Positions 10,089 to 22,300 of a DNA stretch of 64,000 nucleotides are shown here, one piece after another. Source of the stretch: Pantoea endophytica. GTDB taxonomy: Bacteria; Pseudomonadota; Gammaproteobacteria; Enterobacterales; Enterobacteriaceae. The stretch is from NCBI RefSeq assembly GCF_002858935.1, contig NZ_PJRT01000002.1, positions 248,001 to 312,000 on the forward strand. Reading direction: 5' to 3'. The first letter of the stretch is position 1; every line of letters begins with the position of its first letter. The notes below the pieces were generated by a model. That model had not been told where the DNA came from. It made no database searches and worked only from the letters and a program-made list of their open reading frames with translations. Both the position numbers and the translations under genes were made by a program.

Positions 10089-10340
10089 AAGTCCTTCTCG
10101 CATCGTTATTCGTTAATATGTTGACCCGTCAAAGTCTAAGCGGGTTGTGCCTCGGTTGCCACGGTCTATGCGTGCGTTCGTTGAAAAGGCTACAATTCAT
10201 TAACAATGGCACAAATGACCCTCGACCTGCCACCCGCAATTATGGTGTGATCGCGGTCATTACTGTTTTATACTCCTGCGTCTTTATGACTTTGTTGAAC
10301 ACCGGGCTCTGCTCCGCGGAAGAGGATGCTGAAACGCACC

Positions 10341-11546
10341 ATGACTGGACATGCTTCCCCGATTTTGACCACGCTGCTTGATACCGATGCGTATAAGCTT
10401 CACATGCAGCAGGCCGTCTATCATCGCTATTATGATGTCCCGGTTACGGCGGAATTTCGCTGCCGTGGCGACGAACTGCTCGGTATTTATGCGGACGAGA
10501 TCCGCGCACAAATTGAAACCCTGCAAACGCTCGCCCTGAGCGACGATGAGTATCACCACCTCAGCGGGCTGCCTTTCTTCCAACGCGATTACCTTGACTG
10601 GCTGCGCCAGTTCCGCCTCGATCCCTCACAAGTCAACGTGCGTAACAACAACGGCCATCTGACCATTCAGATCAGCGGGCCGTGGCGTGAAGTGATTTTG
10701 TGGGAAGTGCCGTTGCTGGCGCTGATCAGTGAGGTGGTGCATCGCCACCGCACGCCGCAGATGGGTGTGGATCAGGCGGTTGCGCACTTGCAGCATAAGC
10801 TTACGAATTTCCGTCAGCAGGTCGGCGATTGGGATATGTCGCGCTTCCAGCTAATGGATTTCGGCACGCGGCGCCGCTACTCCAAAGCGGTACAGGAAGC
10901 GATCGTCGCTACGCTTAAAGCGGAGTTTCCGTGGCTGGTGGGCACCAGCAACTACGATTTGGCGCGCCGCCTGCAGCTTAATCCGGTGGGTACGCAAGCG
11001 CATGAATGGTTCCAGGCACACCAGCAAATCAGCCCGGTATTGGCGAACAGCCAACGTGCGGCGCTGCAATCCTGGCTGGATGAGTATGACGATCAGTTAG
11101 GCATCGCTTTAACCGACTGCATCACCATGGATGCTTTCCTGCGCGACTTTGGCCCGGGCTTTGCGCATCGTTATCAAGGCCTGCGCCATGACTCCGGCGA
11201 TCCGCTGGAATGGGGTGAAAAAGCCATTGCGCACTATCAGCGGCTGGATATCGATCCCAAAAGCAAAACGCTGGTGTTCTCGGATAACCTCAATCTGGAC
11301 AAAGCGCTAGCGCTCTATCGCCACTTTGGCCAACGTGCCAACGTGGTGTTCGGTATCGGAACACGCTTGTCCTGCGATATTCCGGGCGTTACGCCGCTGA
11401 ATATCGTGATCAAACTGGTGAGCTGCAATGGCAAACCGGTGGCAAAACTCTCCGACAGCCCCGGCAAAACCATTTGCCAGGATAAAGCCTTCGTGCGCGC
11501 CTTACGCAAAGCCTTCGATCTGCCGCTGGTCAAAAGAGCCAGCTGA
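10341..11546 (+). CDS. pncB: Nicotinate phosphoribosyltransferase
   Basis: PncB makes nicotinate mononucleotide from nicotinate and PRPP in the NAD salvage pathway. Conserved blocks include [51 protein letters not shown] and [18 protein letters not shown], typical of the PncB/NAPRTase family. The start [13 protein letters not shown] at 10341 aligns with the E. coli start and gives 401 residues (E. coli 400). An ATG at 10326 has a closer AAGAGG and adds five residues, so the exact start is uncertain. I saw no clear NadR box upstream. Confidence 0.95.
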   Translation: MTGHASPILTTLLDTDAYKLHMQQAVYHRYYDVPVTAEFRCRGDELLGIYADEIRAQIETLQTLALSDDEYHHLSGLPFFQRDYLDWLRQFRLDPSQVNVRNNNGHLTIQISGPWREVILWEVPLLALISEVVHRHRTPQMGVDQAVAHLQHKLTNFRQQVGDWDMSRFQLMDFGTRRRYSKAVQEAIVATLKAEFPWLVGTSNYDLARRLQLNPVGTQAHEWFQAHQQISPVLANSQRAALQSWLDEYDDQLGIALTDCITMDAFLRDFGPGFAHRYQGLRHDSGDPLEWGEKAIAHYQRLDIDPKSKTLVFSDNLNLDKALALYRHFGQRANVVFGIGTRLSCDIPGVTPLNIVIKLVSCNGKPVAKLSDSPGKTICQDKAFVRALRKAFDLPLVKRAS

Positions 11547-11555
11547 TTCTTATAT

Positions 11556-11573
11556 CAGGGCGCTTGCGCCCTG
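11556..11573 (+). terminator. Hairpin after pncB
   Basis: An 8-bp perfect stem CAGGGCGC/GCGCCCTG with a TT loop begins 9 bp after the pncB stop. It lacks a T-run, so it may be a weak or Rho-assisted terminator. Confidence 0.45.
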
Positions 11574-11698
11574 CTCTCACGCAACAAATCTCCTGTTTAC
11601 CCGGCAATTTTGCTTGTTTCCTGTGGGCTCGCAAGTAACATAGCAAAACCCTGAATAAGGGCTTTTATCCACCTTCTTTTATATATAGAGAGAACTTT

Positions 11699-13099
11699 AT
11701 GAGCGTTGTGCCTGTAGCGGATGTACTGCACGGCCGTGTCGCGGTTGACAGTGAAGTCACCGTACGTGGTTGGGTGCGTACCCGAAGAGATTCCAAAGCT
11801 GGTCTTTCCTTTATCGCCGTTTACGACGGTTCCTGCTTTAATCCCGTTCAGGCCGTCGTCAATAACTCTCTGAATAATTATCAGGATGAAGTGCTGCGTC
11901 TAACCACCGGTTGCTCGGTAATCATTACCGGTAAAGTGGTCGAATCGCCGGGCGAAGGCCAGGCTTTCGAGCTGCAGGCGACTAACGTTGAAGTTACTGG
12001 CTGGGTTGACGATCCGGATACCTATCCGATGGCGGCGAAACGTCACAGCATCGAATATTTGCGAGAAGTGGCGCATCTACGTCCGCGTACCAACCTTGTA
12101 GGCGCCGTGGCGCGCGTGCGTCATACGCTGGCGCAGGCGCTGCATCGCTTCTTCCACGAAAACGGTTATTTCTGGGTTTCTACTCCGCTGATCACCGCTT
12201 CGGATACCGAAGGTGCCGGCGAGATGTTCCGCGTTTCGACGCTGGACCTGGAAAACCTGCCGCGCGATCCGCAGGGCAAAATCGATTTCGATAAAGACTT
12301 CTTCGGTAAAGAAGCCTTCCTGACCGTATCGGGCCAGCTCAACGCCGAAACTTACGCCTGTGCGCTGTCTAAGGTGTATACCTTTGGTCCCACTTTCCGC
12401 GCCGAAAACTCCAACACCAGCCGTCACCTGGCGGAATTCTGGATGCTGGAGCCGGAAGTGGCGTTCGCGACGCTGGATGATGCGGCCGCATTGGCAGAAT
12501 CCATGCTGAAATATGTGTTCCAGGCTGTGCTGAACGAGCGCGCCGACGACATGGCGTTCTTTGCTGAGCGTGTAGACAAGGATGCGGTTGCGCGTCTGGA
12601 GCGCTTCGTACAGACCGACTTTGCTCAGGTGGATTACACCGATGCGGTTGAAATCCTGCTGAAAAGCGGCCAGAGCTTCGAGAACCCGGTATCCTGGGGC
12701 GTGGATCTCTCATCCGAACACGAGCGTTATCTCGCCGAGCAGCACTTCAAGGCGCCGGTGGTAGTGAAAAACTACCCGAAAGACATTAAAGCCTTCTATA
12801 TGCGCATGAACGAAGATGGCAAAACCGTAGCGGCGATGGATGTTCTCGCGCCAGGCATCGGCGAAATCATCGGGGGTTCACAGCGTGAAGAGCGTCTGGA
12901 TGTGCTGGATGCACGTCTGGCAGAAATGGGACTCAATAAAGAAGATTATTGGTGGTATCGTGACCTGCGCCGTTACGGCACCGTGCCACATGCCGGCTTT
13001 GGATTAGGTTTCGAACGATTAATCGCCTATGTCACCGGCGTACAAAATGTAAGGGATGTTATCCCCTTCCCACGTACCCCTCGCAACGCGAATTTCTAA
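11699..13099 (+). CDS. asnS: Asparaginyl-tRNA synthetase
   Basis: AsnRS charges tRNA-Asn with asparagine. The 466-residue length equals E. coli. The N-terminal OB-fold anticodon domain ([16 protein letters not shown]) is followed by the class II catalytic core: motif 1 region [18 protein letters not shown], motif 2 region [20 protein letters not shown], and motif 3 [15 protein letters not shown]. The start ATG at 11699 follows AGAGAAC. It stands alone between pncB and ompF with its own strong terminator. Confidence 0.97.
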   Translation: MSVVPVADVLHGRVAVDSEVTVRGWVRTRRDSKAGLSFIAVYDGSCFNPVQAVVNNSLNNYQDEVLRLTTGCSVIITGKVVESPGEGQAFELQATNVEVTGWVDDPDTYPMAAKRHSIEYLREVAHLRPRTNLVGAVARVRHTLAQALHRFFHENGYFWVSTPLITASDTEGAGEMFRVSTLDLENLPRDPQGKIDFDKDFFGKEAFLTVSGQLNAETYACALSKVYTFGPTFRAENSNTSRHLAEFWMLEPEVAFATLDDAAALAESMLKYVFQAVLNERADDMAFFAERVDKDAVARLERFVQTDFAQVDYTDAVEILLKSGQSFENPVSWGVDLSSEHERYLAEQHFKAPVVVKNYPKDIKAFYMRMNEDGKTVAAMDVLAPGIGEIIGGSQREERLDVLDARLAEMGLNKEDYWWYRDLRRYGTVPHAGFGLGFERLIAYVTGVQNVRDVIPFPRTPRNANF

Positions 13100-13135
13100 A
13101 TTTAGCGATTAATTATAAGTAATTCATATATATAA

Positions 13136-13163
13136 AGAGGTCGGCCTAGCCGGCCTTTTTTTA
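13136..13163 (+). terminator. Rho-independent terminator of asnS
   Basis: A GC-rich stem (AGGTCGGC/GCCGGCCT, one mismatch) is followed directly by seven T residues, 37 bp after the asnS stop. Confidence 0.85.
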
Positions 13164-13202
13164 TTTTTGTAAATTTAGAGTTCTCTCACAAAGTTCCCGA
13201 AT

Positions 13203-13297
13203 TTTTACAAATTGTCATACAATTTTTCCTTTTGATACTTAATTGCGAGATTTGAATCATCTTCGGGCTAGAATTAGCAACCCTGTGATGGAAAGAT
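13203..13297 (+). promoter_or_regulatory. ompF promoter with OmpR-type sites
   Basis: TTTACAAATTGTCATACAAT and the following TTTTTCCTTTTGATACTT line up with the F1 and F2 OmpR-binding boxes of E. coli ompF, about 100 and 80 bp before the expected transcription start. The -10 AAAGAT (13292-13297) sits in GGAAAGATGCGTGCAGACAC, almost the E. coli sequence. Osmoregulation by EnvZ/OmpR is inferred from this similarity. Confidence 0.6.
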
Positions 13298-13303
13298 GCG
13301 TGC

Positions 13304-13398
13304 AGACACAGGAGACATCAAACTTCTTTCAAGGTTCTGTAAAGATTTCTTGGCAGCAGTGGCAGATGTCCAAATAACTCCAATGAGGGTAATAAAAA
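13304..13398 (+). promoter_or_regulatory. ompF 5' leader, likely MicF target
   Basis: The approximately 95-nt leader keeps E. coli ompF landmarks: GACACAGGAGACATCAAAC, GGCAGCAGTGGCAGATGTC and the ribosome site ATGAGGGTAATAAAAA just before the start. In E. coli the antisense RNA MicF pairs across this ribosome site; conservation here suggests the same control. micF itself is not in the window. Confidence 0.6.
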
Positions 13399-14499
13399 AT
13401 GATGAAGCGCAACATTCTTGCAGTGGTTATCCCTGCTCTGTTAGCTGCCGGCGCAGCAAACGCAGCAGAAATTTATAACAAAGACGGCAACAAACTGGAC
13501 CTGTACGGTAAAGTTGATGCGCGTCATACTTTCTCTGATAACGCTGGCGATGATGGTGACCAAACTTATGTGCGTTTCGGTTTCAAAGGCGAAACTCAGA
13601 TTACTGACCAACTGACCGGTTATGGCCAGTGGGAATACAACGTTCAGGCAAACGTTGCAGAATCTCAGGGCACCAGCGGTTCTAAAACTCGTCTGGGCTT
13701 TGCAGGTCTGAAATTTGGCGATGCAGGTTCATTCGACTACGGTCGTAACTACGGCGTTATCTATGACGCAATGTCTTACACCGACCAATTGCCGGTATTT
13801 GGTGATGACACCATGTACCAGGAAAATGACAACTTCATGATCGGTCGTTCTAACGGCCTGGCTACTTACCGTAACAGCAACTTCTTCGGCTTGGTTGATG
13901 GCCTGAGCTTCGCTGCACAGTATCAAGGCAAAAACGAAGGTCGTGACGTACTGCATGACAACGGCGACGGCTGGGGTACTTCTGTAGCTTATGACACCGG
14001 CATGGGTGTTAGCGTTGTAGGTTCATACGCTTCTTCTGACCGTACCGATCAGCAAGCACTGGACGGCAATGGCGATAAAGCTGACGCATACGGCTTCGGT
14101 CTGAAATATGATGCTAACAACGTCTACCTGGCAGCGTTCTACGGTGAAGCACGTAACACTACTGCTTACGGTAACACTGCTCGTCAGACTGCTAACAAAA
14201 CTCAGAACTTTGAAGTGGTTGCACAGTACCAGTTCGACTTCGGTCTGCGTCCATCCATCGCTTACCTGCAGTCAAAAGGTAAGCAGCTGAACGGTAACAC
14301 CGCTAACGGTGCAACCTTCGCTGGTGGCGATGCTGACCTGGTTAAATACATCGAAGTGGGTACCTACTACTACTTCAACAAAAACATGTCTACCTATGTT
14401 GACTACAAAATCAACCTGCTGGATGACAACGATTACACCCGCGCTCAGGGCGTGAGCACCGACGACGTTGTTGGCGTTGGCCTGGTTTACCAGTTCTAA
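13399..14499 (+). CDS. ompF: Outer membrane porin OmpF
   Basis: This is a general trimeric diffusion porin of the outer membrane. The 22-residue signal peptide [22 protein letters not shown] precedes [16 protein letters not shown], the standard enterobacterial porin N-terminus. The protein is rich in alternating beta strands, has the PVFGDDTMY loop 3 constriction region and ends GVGLVYQF with the terminal Phe needed for Bam-dependent assembly. Total length is 366 residues. The asnS–aspC context identifies it as OmpF rather than OmpC or PhoE. Codon use looks highly biased, as expected for an abundant protein. Confidence 0.93.
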   Translation: MMKRNILAVVIPALLAAGAANAAEIYNKDGNKLDLYGKVDARHTFSDNAGDDGDQTYVRFGFKGETQITDQLTGYGQWEYNVQANVAESQGTSGSKTRLGFAGLKFGDAGSFDYGRNYGVIYDAMSYTDQLPVFGDDTMYQENDNFMIGRSNGLATYRNSNFFGLVDGLSFAAQYQGKNEGRDVLHDNGDGWGTSVAYDTGMGVSVVGSYASSDRTDQQALDGNGDKADAYGFGLKYDANNVYLAAFYGEARNTTAYGNTARQTANKTQNFEVVAQYQFDFGLRPSIAYLQSKGKQLNGNTANGATFAGGDADLVKYIEVGTYYYFNKNMSTYVDYKINLLDDNDYTRAQGVSTDDVVGVGLVYQF

Positions 14500-14526
14500 T
14501 CACCTGATTAGATTTGCGTAATACCT

Positions 14527-14554
14527 AAAAACGGAGCCTTCGGGCTCCGTTTTG
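14527..14554 (+). terminator. Rho-independent terminator of ompF
   Basis: AAAACGGAGCC-TTCG-GGCTCCGTTTT forms a perfect stem with a stable UUCG tetraloop, about 30 bp after the ompF stop. Confidence 0.9.
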
Positions 14555-14698
14555 CATTTCAGTGATCGGCTTCGCAATTAGCTTTTCTACTTTATCTCAC
14601 CGACATATTTCTTTTTTATATCAGCGGTTGGCAAGCGTGCCGACTGACGTTAACCTGATAGCTCATTTCGCTAAAGTTCACCTAAACGGAACTGACTC

Positions 14699-15889
14699 AT
14701 GTTTGAATCGATCTCTGCCGCACCCGCCGATCCTATTCTGGGACTGGCTGACCTTTTTCGTGCCGATGACCGGCCGAATAAAATCAATCTTGGCATTGGT
14801 GTTTATAAAGATGAAACCGGTAAAACGCCGGTCCTCACCAGTGTTAAAAAAGCTGAGCAGTATTTGCTGGAAAATGAAACCACCAAGAACTACCTGAGCA
14901 TTGATGGTCTGGCGGATTTCGCAAGATGCACGCAGGAGTTGCTGTTCGGCAAAGAGAGCGCGCTGATTTCTGCGGGTCGCGCATGCACCGCACAAACGCC
15001 AGGCGGCACCGGCGCCCTGCGCGTAGCGGCAGATTTTCTGGCAAACCAGACCAGCGTCAAGCGCGTTTGGGTGAGCAACCCAAGCTGGCCGAACCATAAC
15101 AATGTGTTCAACGCTGCTGGCCTTGAAGTGTGTGATTACGATTATTACGATGCCGCAAGCCACAGCCTGGATTTCGACGCCATGGTGGCATCGCTGCAGG
15201 AAGCCAAAGCAGGCGATGTAGTGCTGTTCCACGGCTGCTGCCACAACCCAACTGGCGTTGATCCGTCTGCAGAGCAATGGCAACAGCTGGCGCAACTTTC
15301 GCTAGAGAAAGGATGGCTGCCGCTGTTTGATTTCGCTTATCAAGGCTTTGCTCGCGGTCTGGATGAAGATGCGCAAGGGCTGCGTATTTTTGCCGCATCA
15401 CATCAGGAACTGATTGTTGCCAGCTCTTACTCGAAGAACTTCGGTTTGTATAATGAGCGTGTAGGTGCACTAACGCTGGTTGCAGCGAGCAGCGACGTAG
15501 CGAAAACTGCGTTTAGCCAGGTGAAATACACCATTCGCGCCAACTACTCTAACCCGCCGTCACACGGCGCGGCGGTCGTCGCCGCCATCCTCAGCAATGA
15601 CGCGCTGCGCACCATCTGGATTCAGGAGCTGGCCGATATGCGTCAGCGCATCCAGCGCATGCGTCAGCTGTTTGTGAACACACTGGCGGAGAAAGGCGCT
15701 AATCAAGACTTTAGCTTCATCATCAAGCAGAACGGCATGTTCTCATTCAGCGGCCTGACCAAAGATCAGGTAGTGCGTCTGCGTGAGGAGTTTGGCGTGT
15801 ATGCGGTGAACTCGGGTCGCGTTAACATGGCAGGCATGACGCCAGATAATATGTCGGCGCTGTGTGAGGCGATTGTCGCAGTTTTATAA
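14699..15889 (+). CDS. aspC: Aspartate aminotransferase
   Basis: AspC is a PLP-dependent transaminase that interconverts aspartate and 2-oxoglutarate with oxaloacetate and glutamate and also acts on aromatic amino acids. The 396 residues match E. coli. Visible motifs are [47 protein letters not shown] and the PLP lysine in [15 protein letters not shown] (about K246), then [12 protein letters not shown]. The ATG at 14699 lies after CTAAACGGAACTG. It is cytoplasmic and apparently monocistronic, as in E. coli. Confidence 0.97.
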   Translation: MFESISAAPADPILGLADLFRADDRPNKINLGIGVYKDETGKTPVLTSVKKAEQYLLENETTKNYLSIDGLADFARCTQELLFGKESALISAGRACTAQTPGGTGALRVAADFLANQTSVKRVWVSNPSWPNHNNVFNAAGLEVCDYDYYDAASHSLDFDAMVASLQEAKAGDVVLFHGCCHNPTGVDPSAEQWQQLAQLSLEKGWLPLFDFAYQGFARGLDEDAQGLRIFAASHQELIVASSYSKNFGLYNERVGALTLVAASSDVAKTAFSQVKYTIRANYSNPPSHGAAVVAAILSNDALRTIWIQELADMRQRIQRMRQLFVNTLAEKGANQDFSFIIKQNGMFSFSGLTKDQVVRLREEFGVYAVNSGRVNMAGMTPDNMSALCEAIVAVL

Positions 15890-15908
15890 ATCAGGCGGCA
15901 AATAACGA

Positions 15909-15936
15909 CAAATGGGCCAAAAGGGCCCATTTTTTT
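15909..15936 (+). terminator. aspC/gloC shared terminator
   Basis: AATGGGCC-AAAA-GGGCCCATTTTTTT is a stem with a T-run reading from aspC. It lies between aspC and the convergent gloC; on the other strand the tail is poorer. Confidence 0.75.
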
Positions 15937-16567
15937 ATTCTTGCAGGAACGGATTGCTGATGCGTTCGCGGCCTAGCGTCGAGATAGGCCCGTGCCCCGG
16001 CACGAAAGTCACATCATCGCCTAGCGGCAACAGCTTGGTTTTAATCGCATCGATCAGGTCGCTGTGGCTGCCCTGCGGGAAATCGGTGCGTCCAACGCCA
16101 CCGTTGAAAATCACATCTCCCGAAATCAGAAGACGCCCAGCCCGATCAAAGAACACGATATGTCCCGGCGTATGGCCCGGACAAAGCAGCACTTCCAGCG
16201 TGACATTGCCAACCTGCACAGTTTCACCCTCTTCCAGCCAGCGATCGGGCGTGAGCGGCGCACACTCGGGCAAACCGAACATACGGCTTTGTGTGGGCAG
16301 ATTATCTAGCCAGAAAGCATCGAGCGGATGCGGACCGACAATGGGCACCTGATAATGTGCCGCTAGCTCGGCAGCGGCACCAACGTGATCAAGATGTCCA
16401 TGCGTGAGCAGGATCTGCGACGGCGTTAAACCGCGTTCTGCCAGCACGGCTTTGATGGTTTCCGCATCGCCGCCGGGATCGACCAGTGCGGCTTGTTGGG
16501 TTTTGTCATCCCATATAACTGAACAGTTTTGGGAAAAAGCCGTAACCGGAATAATTTGGTAATTCAT
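15935..16567 (-). CDS. gloC: Type II glyoxalase-like hydrolase GloC
   Basis: GloC (formerly YcbL) is a metallo-beta-lactamase-fold hydrolase that cleaves S-lactoylglutathione. The protein starts [19 protein letters not shown] like its E. coli relative and contains the metal-binding THGHLDHVG motif, then the later ligands in [11 protein letters not shown] and [15 protein letters not shown]. The start at 16567 removes seven poorly supported upstream residues, leaving 210. It lies just downstream of mepK on the same strand (36 bp) and the two are probably cotranscribed. Confidence 0.93.
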   Translation of the reverse strand: MNYQIIPVTAFSQNCSVIWDDKTQQAALVDPGGDAETIKAVLAERGLTPSQILLTHGHLDHVGAAAELAAHYQVPIVGPHPLDAFWLDNLPTQSRMFGLPECAPLTPDRWLEEGETVQVGNVTLEVLLCPGHTPGHIVFFDRAGRLLISGDVIFNGGVGRTDFPQGSHSDLIDAIKTKLLPLGDDVTFVPGHGPISTLGRERISNPFLQE

Positions 16568-16603
16568 AGCGCTCCATGACCGACACACGCAGCGCTGCCG
16601 GTA

Positions 16604-17155
16604 TCAGGACCAGTGCCTTGCGGGCCCGGTATCTATGTGTACGAAGTTGCTGCGCGGGTAATATCCTACACCACCGGCGCGCATAGATAACGCCGCTTTG
16701 CGAACATTACTCAACGAAATTCCCTCAATGTGAAAATCCATCGCTTGTCCTTTAGTGTGATAGCTTTTTTTCGCCACGCCCGGGCCCGATTCACGCAGCA
16801 TGGTGTTGGTGGCTAAGGTGCGGTAACCCGAGATCAACTGCACCGGCTTACGCGTATCCAGCAATGTTTGCAGGCGGTAAAGCTGGTCAAAAAGATGGGG
16901 ATCGATGGTCTTCACCTGATTGGCGCGGTAATCACGGAAGAAGTGATTTAAGCGGGCTAACTCATCCTTGTCATAACGCTTACCGTTAAAAAACTCCGTT
17001 TTAAGGGTTTCACCGGTGTGAAGGTTACTAAGCGTCAATACTCGTGGGCGGGCGGTGGAAAGCGAAGCCAGAGCGGAGCCAGGAAGCAGTGATAATCCTG
17101 CTGCTGCGCCTCCAATCAAGAGTAATCGACGACGTTGAGAATCAATATTAGCCAT
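16604..17155 (-). CDS. mepK: Murein endopeptidase MepK
   Basis: MepK (YcbK) cleaves meso-DAP–meso-DAP (3-3) crosslinks in peptidoglycan during envelope growth. The 183-residue protein has a twin-arginine-like start (MANIDSQRRRLLLIGGAAAG) and an exported DUF882/peptidase M15 domain. Zinc-ligand segments are SGYRTLATNTML, KKSYHTKGQAMDFH and NFVHIDTGPARHWS. It is adjacent to ldtD, the enzyme that makes 3-3 crosslinks, so substrate maker and cutter are neighbours, as in E. coli. Confidence 0.93.
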   Translation of the reverse strand: MANIDSQRRRLLLIGGAAAGLSLLPGSALASLSTARPRVLTLSNLHTGETLKTEFFNGKRYDKDELARLNHFFRDYRANQVKTIDPHLFDQLYRLQTLLDTRKPVQLISGYRTLATNTMLRESGPGVAKKSYHTKGQAMDFHIEGISLSNVRKAALSMRAGGVGYYPRSNFVHIDTGPARHWS

Positions 17156-17342
17156 GAAGCGAGGTTACCTAATCTAAAGCGGATAAAATATGTGCGAAAA
17201 GTACACAAGGCCGAACATTAACGTCCGCCTAAGACTCAGTCAACCCAGAATATGTTGCAGAAGACCAAAACCAGCTCAAAATCAAATTTTCGAGACTGGT
17301 CTTGGTTAAATTCATGTGAAGAGAAAACAGCCAAATCAATTA

Positions 17343-19172
17343 CTAGAGTAACAACTGACCGGCTTTATGCAGTACCTGACTACCGGAACGGGCGGGATTA
17401 TCATAATTGTAAATATCTGTACGATATTGCGGCTGGCCGTCATCTGCGACCCATGCGGTTAAATAGTAAAGGTTCACAGGAATACGATGGCGAATCGGCA
17501 CGTAACGGGTATTTCCCTCTTTCAAGGTGTCTGAGATACGGCCGTCGTTCCAGCCCACATCCTGCAACAGCAGATCGGCCAGTTCTGAGGCTTTATTCAC
17601 GCGCACACAGCCCGAACTGAGCGCACGAATATCGCGCTGGAACAGGTTATGGTTCGGCGTATCGTGCAGATAAATCGCATCCGAACTCGGCATGTTGAAT
17701 TTGTAGCGACCCAGTGAGTTGGTTGCGCCCGGCGCCTGTCGAATGCGATACGGGAAGCTCGCGGCCGACACCATACGCCAGTCAATCATCGAAGGATCGA
17801 TCACCTCCGCATCCGCGCTCCAGCCCGACAACAGCGTATAACCGTGCTTATACAGATAAGTCGGATCCTGTTTCACCTTCGGCACAATATCCTGGCGCAC
17901 CAGCGTGGTTGGCACGTTCCACGGTGGATTGAGCACCACATTATTCAGCGCGCTACGCATCAGCGGCGTTTTGCGGTCAGGACGACCCACAATCACGCGT
18001 GATGACAAAATGGTGGCGCCGTTGTTGTAGTAAGTCAGCGAATAGTTTGGGATGTTCACCATGATGCCGTTATGCATATCATCCGGAAGCAGACGCAGGC
18101 GCTGTATGTTGAGCGCCAGCAGCGAAGCACGCATCTGCGGCGGCACATTCAGCCATTCACGGGTACGTGGACCAATCGCGCCGTCATCGGCCAATCCCTG
18201 CCAGTGCTGGAAGCGTTTAACGCCCTCCACCAGCGCAGCGTCATAGACGTTGGGTCCGGTTGCCGTCGGATTAGCAGCCACATTATTGGCCACTTCAGGC
18301 GTCGCAGCGAGTGCCGGAGCCGCATCAATATCATCAAAGTTTGCCGCAGACGGGCTCACCGCCACCGGCTGATTGCTTTGGCTCACCGGAACCGGCGCAG
18401 TTGGCACCGCGTCTTCCGCCGGCGTTGGCGTAGTACTATGGCTGGCGGTCAACATGCCGGTGCGTTGCAGAATCTCACGCAGCGCAGGCACATCATTACT
18501 GATCTGCCCTGGGCGTAGCGTAACGGTATCACGCAGCTGTGGCCATGGGCGATCGTCGGTGAGTAGCGTTTTCAGCGCATTATGCATCGGCGCATATTGC
18601 GGATGCTGCGGTTGCAACGAGACCACAAAAGTCCGGCTGCCGCCGCCGTTCACCGCATTTTGCCACTGATTGATGGCCGCCAGAGATGGCATGGTCAGCT
18701 TGTAAGGCACATTGCTGTAAAGCCAGGTTTCGCCCTGCGTCGGCACATTGGCAACAAACTGCAGATAGCCAAGCATCGCATCACTGAGCACGATGTCGCG
18801 CGCCAGGCCTTTGATGTTCGGATTGGTCAGACGCTCAACCCAGCGGGTGAATTGCGGCTGCACGCCAGAGAGCGCCACTTCCGCCAATTGCTGTTGGAAA
18901 GCCTGCACCGCTTGCGGGTCTTGCCACAGCGGAGCCATATCGCGCGACGCATAAATACCGGCTAAACCGGGCAAATAGAAAGGTTGTTCAGTGGCGCTGA
19001 ACGCCTGCTGAATCTGCTGCTGGCTGGCAGCAACCGACATCGAACTGTGGTGCGTTGAATTGGGTAGCGTGGAGGTGATGGCCGCATGGCTCACAGCCAG
19101 CGGCGATAGTACCAGTGACAAACCGAGTGCTACTGCAGCACGACTCATTTTGCTCTTATTGTTTAGCAACAT
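17343..19172 (-). CDS. ldtD: L,D-transpeptidase LdtD
   Basis: LdtD (YcbB) forms 3-3 meso-DAP crosslinks in peptidoglycan and supports beta-lactam tolerance when overproduced. The start [18 protein letters not shown] at 19172 follows a strong GGGGCAGGG, and an export signal ends near AVSHA. Domains in order: a scaffold, a peptidoglycan-binding helix region ([20 protein letters not shown]) and the YkuD catalytic domain with HDTPNHNLF and SGCVRV, whose catalytic cysteine is about residue 522. Length is 609 (E. coli 615). The low-complexity Ala/Pro stretch around 245-310 looks like a flexible linker. Confidence 0.94.
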   Translation of the reverse strand: MLLNNKSKMSRAAVALGLSLVLSPLAVSHAAITSTLPNSTHHSSMSVAASQQQIQQAFSATEQPFYLPGLAGIYASRDMAPLWQDPQAVQAFQQQLAEVALSGVQPQFTRWVERLTNPNIKGLARDIVLSDAMLGYLQFVANVPTQGETWLYSNVPYKLTMPSLAAINQWQNAVNGGGSRTFVVSLQPQHPQYAPMHNALKTLLTDDRPWPQLRDTVTLRPGQISNDVPALREILQRTGMLTASHSTTPTPAEDAVPTAPVPVSQSNQPVAVSPSAANFDDIDAAPALAATPEVANNVAANPTATGPNVYDAALVEGVKRFQHWQGLADDGAIGPRTREWLNVPPQMRASLLALNIQRLRLLPDDMHNGIMVNIPNYSLTYYNNGATILSSRVIVGRPDRKTPLMRSALNNVVLNPPWNVPTTLVRQDIVPKVKQDPTYLYKHGYTLLSGWSADAEVIDPSMIDWRMVSAASFPYRIRQAPGATNSLGRYKFNMPSSDAIYLHDTPNHNLFQRDIRALSSGCVRVNKASELADLLLQDVGWNDGRISDTLKEGNTRYVPIRHRIPVNLYYLTAWVADDGQPQYRTDIYNYDNPARSGSQVLHKAGQLLL

Positions 19173-19249
19173 CCCTGCCCCCTTCTCACCAATGACATAG
19201 CGCCCTGTGATCGCCATGTACAGCCATACTCATAATGTTGAGTATACGA

Positions 19250-19285
19250 ATAAAAAACGGCATCTGCCTCTCAGTGCAGATGCCG
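19250..19285 (-). terminator. Rho-independent terminator of the muk operon
   Basis: A perfect 10-bp stem CGGCATCTGC/GCAGATGCCG (19276-19285 and 19258-19267) followed on the minus strand by TTTTTTATT, about 45 bp past the mukB stop. Confidence 0.88.
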
Positions 19286-19328
19286 CATACAGATTAAACG
19301 TAGTGCTGTTTTTTAACCAGATTAAGCG

Positions 19329-22300
19329 CTATGAATTCTCATATTCAAGACCGACCTTAGGACTTTGATCCTTGCTCGGTGCAGGATCTGCCGAGAAGCC
19401 GCGCAGCCCAACCACATGCACATGTTCGGTGTTATTGAACATTTTACGCACCAGTTTGTAGGTGGTGCCTTTTTCCGGGCTGATGTTCTCTGGCGCCGCG
19501 ATGATCAGCTGCATCTCCAGACGTTCGCACAGCTCAAACAGTGTGGCGATCGAACGCGCATCAAGACGTGCCGCTTCATCGAGGAACAGCAGACGACACG
19601 GCGAAATATCTTTGCCACGCAGACGACGTGATTCCTCTTCCCAGCTCTGTACCACCATCACCAGAATCGACATCCCGGTACCGATCGCTTCACCGGTAGA
19701 GAGCGCCCCACTTTCTGCACGCAGCCAGCCGTCAGTGCCACGGTTCACTTCCACTTCCATCTCAAGATAGTTGCGGTAGTCGAGCAGTTCTTCACCGATG
19801 GTTTGCGGCGTGCGCTGGCCCATATCGATCTGCGGATTCAGGCGCTGATAAAGTTTCGCCAGCGCTTCCGAGAAGGTTAATCGGTTGCTGGTAAACAGAT
19901 CCTGATGCTGTTCATGCTCTTCCGACAGCGTATCCAGCAGCGTTGAGTGCGCTTCACGCACGTTCACGTTGAGGCGCACGCTGCGCACCTGACCAAAGCT
20001 TACCGCCTGCAACCCCTGGTTCAACTGGCGAATACGGTTTTGCTCGCGCTGGATGGTTTTACGAATGATGTTCGCCGCACTGCGTGAGCTGATTGCCAGC
20101 GTCTGTTCACGCGCCGTCAGCTCTTCGGTCAGACGATTCAGCTCAATCTCCATCTGCTCGATGGCTTCAACCGGATCGTCGGTACGAATGATGTCCTGGC
20201 GAATACGTTCGCGCAGATGCTGATACACCGCGATAAAGAACTGAATCTTACGTTCCGGACGTTTCGGATCTTCAGACATACGCAGCACATCGCGCAGATG
20301 TTCGTTATCCGCCACCGCCAGACGCAGCGCACCCAGCGCCTTATCCGACATCGAACGCAGCTCATCGCCGCTGAGATAGGCCAGCTCGCGACGATGCAGA
20401 CGACGCTCAACGCCATTCTCTTTCACCAGACGCAATACCGTGCACCAGCCCGCTTTCGCGCTGACCACCTGCTCACGAATCTGATGATAATCGCGTTCCA
20501 GCTTGCGCAGTTTTTTCTGCAGGCTGTCCATTTCGGCTTCACAGAAGGTGATCTGTTTTTCCAGCTGGTTGCGACGCGCACGGTTGTGGCTTAGCGCGCT
20601 ATACAGCTCATCACGACGAATGCGCGCGCGCTCTTCTGCACTGGCATCGGCATGCACGCCGATATCCTGCATCTCTTGCTGCAACTCTTTAAGCATGTCG
20701 CGTTTGGCATCGTATGAACTTTTTAGCGATGCCAGCACCTGCGAATACTGCGTCAGCTGGGCCTGATGTCCACGCAGACGTTCGCGTGCGCGGCTGCGCT
20801 CGCCTTCCGCCTGCTCCAGACGCTGACGCAACTGTTCGTTGAGATCGCTGTTGCCACCCAACATGCCAGCCGAACTTTCATAGCTGAAGTGCGCGCGGCG
20901 CTGCACCACTTCGGTCAGCGCAAAGGCTTGCTGACGCGCATCACGCTGCTGCTGCTGTGCCTGCTGATAGTCGCGCTGCAGCTGATCGTGCTGCTGCGGA
21001 TCGCTTTGCAGTACCGCAATCAGCGGCTCCAGCTTGCTGAGTTTGCTGCCGTGCTGATGCAGGAAACGCGCGGCTTCCTGTGCTTCTTCAACGCGCTCGC
21101 GGATCTCTTCACAGCGATCGCCAAGCGTGTCGTCGAGCAGCAGATTAACGCGTGGCAAAAGGCGGTTCAGCTGGCTGACGCCCTCTTTTGCCTGCTCAAA
21201 CTGCGCGCGCTGCTGCTGATTGTCATTTTCATGCTGCGCCAGCGCCCGCTCCAGCTCGCCACGACGGCTGTTAAGCTGACGAATCTGCGCTTCCGGATCT
21301 TCGTCAAACGCCACCGCTAAATGGCTGCCGATGAAGCGGCTAAAGGATTGATGCAGACGCTGGGTTTTCTGTACATCAAACGACAGCGTGGCATAACGTT
21401 CAGCCAGCTGTTCACGTTCGTTGTTCAGCAACTCAAGCTGGTTTTCACGCGCCGCGCGACCAAACAGCGGCACTTTCGGGAAGCGGGAGTAGCGCCACTG
21501 ACGCTCAGCCACTTTCACCACCACCGCTTTTTCCAGCTCTTCGACGCTAAATACGCTGTCGTCAAAGGCTTGCGGATCGCCTTCAATCAGATAGAGATCT
21601 TCCGGGCACTCGTCTAAACCGTCGAGCAGGTCGCGCACCAGCGACAGATCTGGCACCACGATGGCGTGGCGCGATGGACCGTATAGCGCCGAGAAGTACG
21701 GTGCATCATCCAGCGTAACGTCATCATAAATTTCCGACAGCAGCACGCCGCCAAAACGTTCCGCCAGCTGCGTCAGTCGCGCATCTTCCGCACCGCCCGG
21801 TTGGCTCAGACGTTCAATCTGCTGTTCAACTTCGCGCTTACGCGCGGCCAGCTCGTCGCGCTCAACCGTGGTTTCACGCTCGCGCTCCAGCAGTTGCTGC
21901 ATAAATTCGGTGATTTGCTGGCTGCTGGTCAGCTCCTGACCGGTTTGCTCGCTCAGCTGCGTCAGGATTTCCTGCGCCGCCAGCCAGTGTGGCGCACGCG
22001 CGGTCAGCGCAGTGATGCGTTTACGCAGCTGCTCCAGCTCCTGACGCATCAACATGCGGCGTTCACCGGCATCGGCAACGCTGCTATTCAGTTGCTCAAT
22101 CTGCGCTTCGAGTTCACGCTGCAAGCCGTCCAGCGCATCCGCATCGTATTGCTGGCCCTGACGTTTGCAGAAATCCGCCAGCAAACGCTCAGCATCATGC
22201 TGCTCACGCAGACGGGTTTCTAATTCATTGAGGCGCAGACGCAGCGAGGAAAGCTGTTCGGCCTGGTGGCGCTGATTGCCAGCGTCGCGCAGTAATTCGC

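Noticed and set aside
14678..15295. 205-codon minus-strand ORF across aspC
   Set aside because: Antisense shadow of aspC, whose frame is full length and conserved.
17252..17342. Partial inverted repeat (AAGACCA ... TGGTCTT) downstream of ldtD
   Set aside because: The arms are short and interrupted and no T-run follows on the ldtD strand, so I could not call a terminator with confidence.
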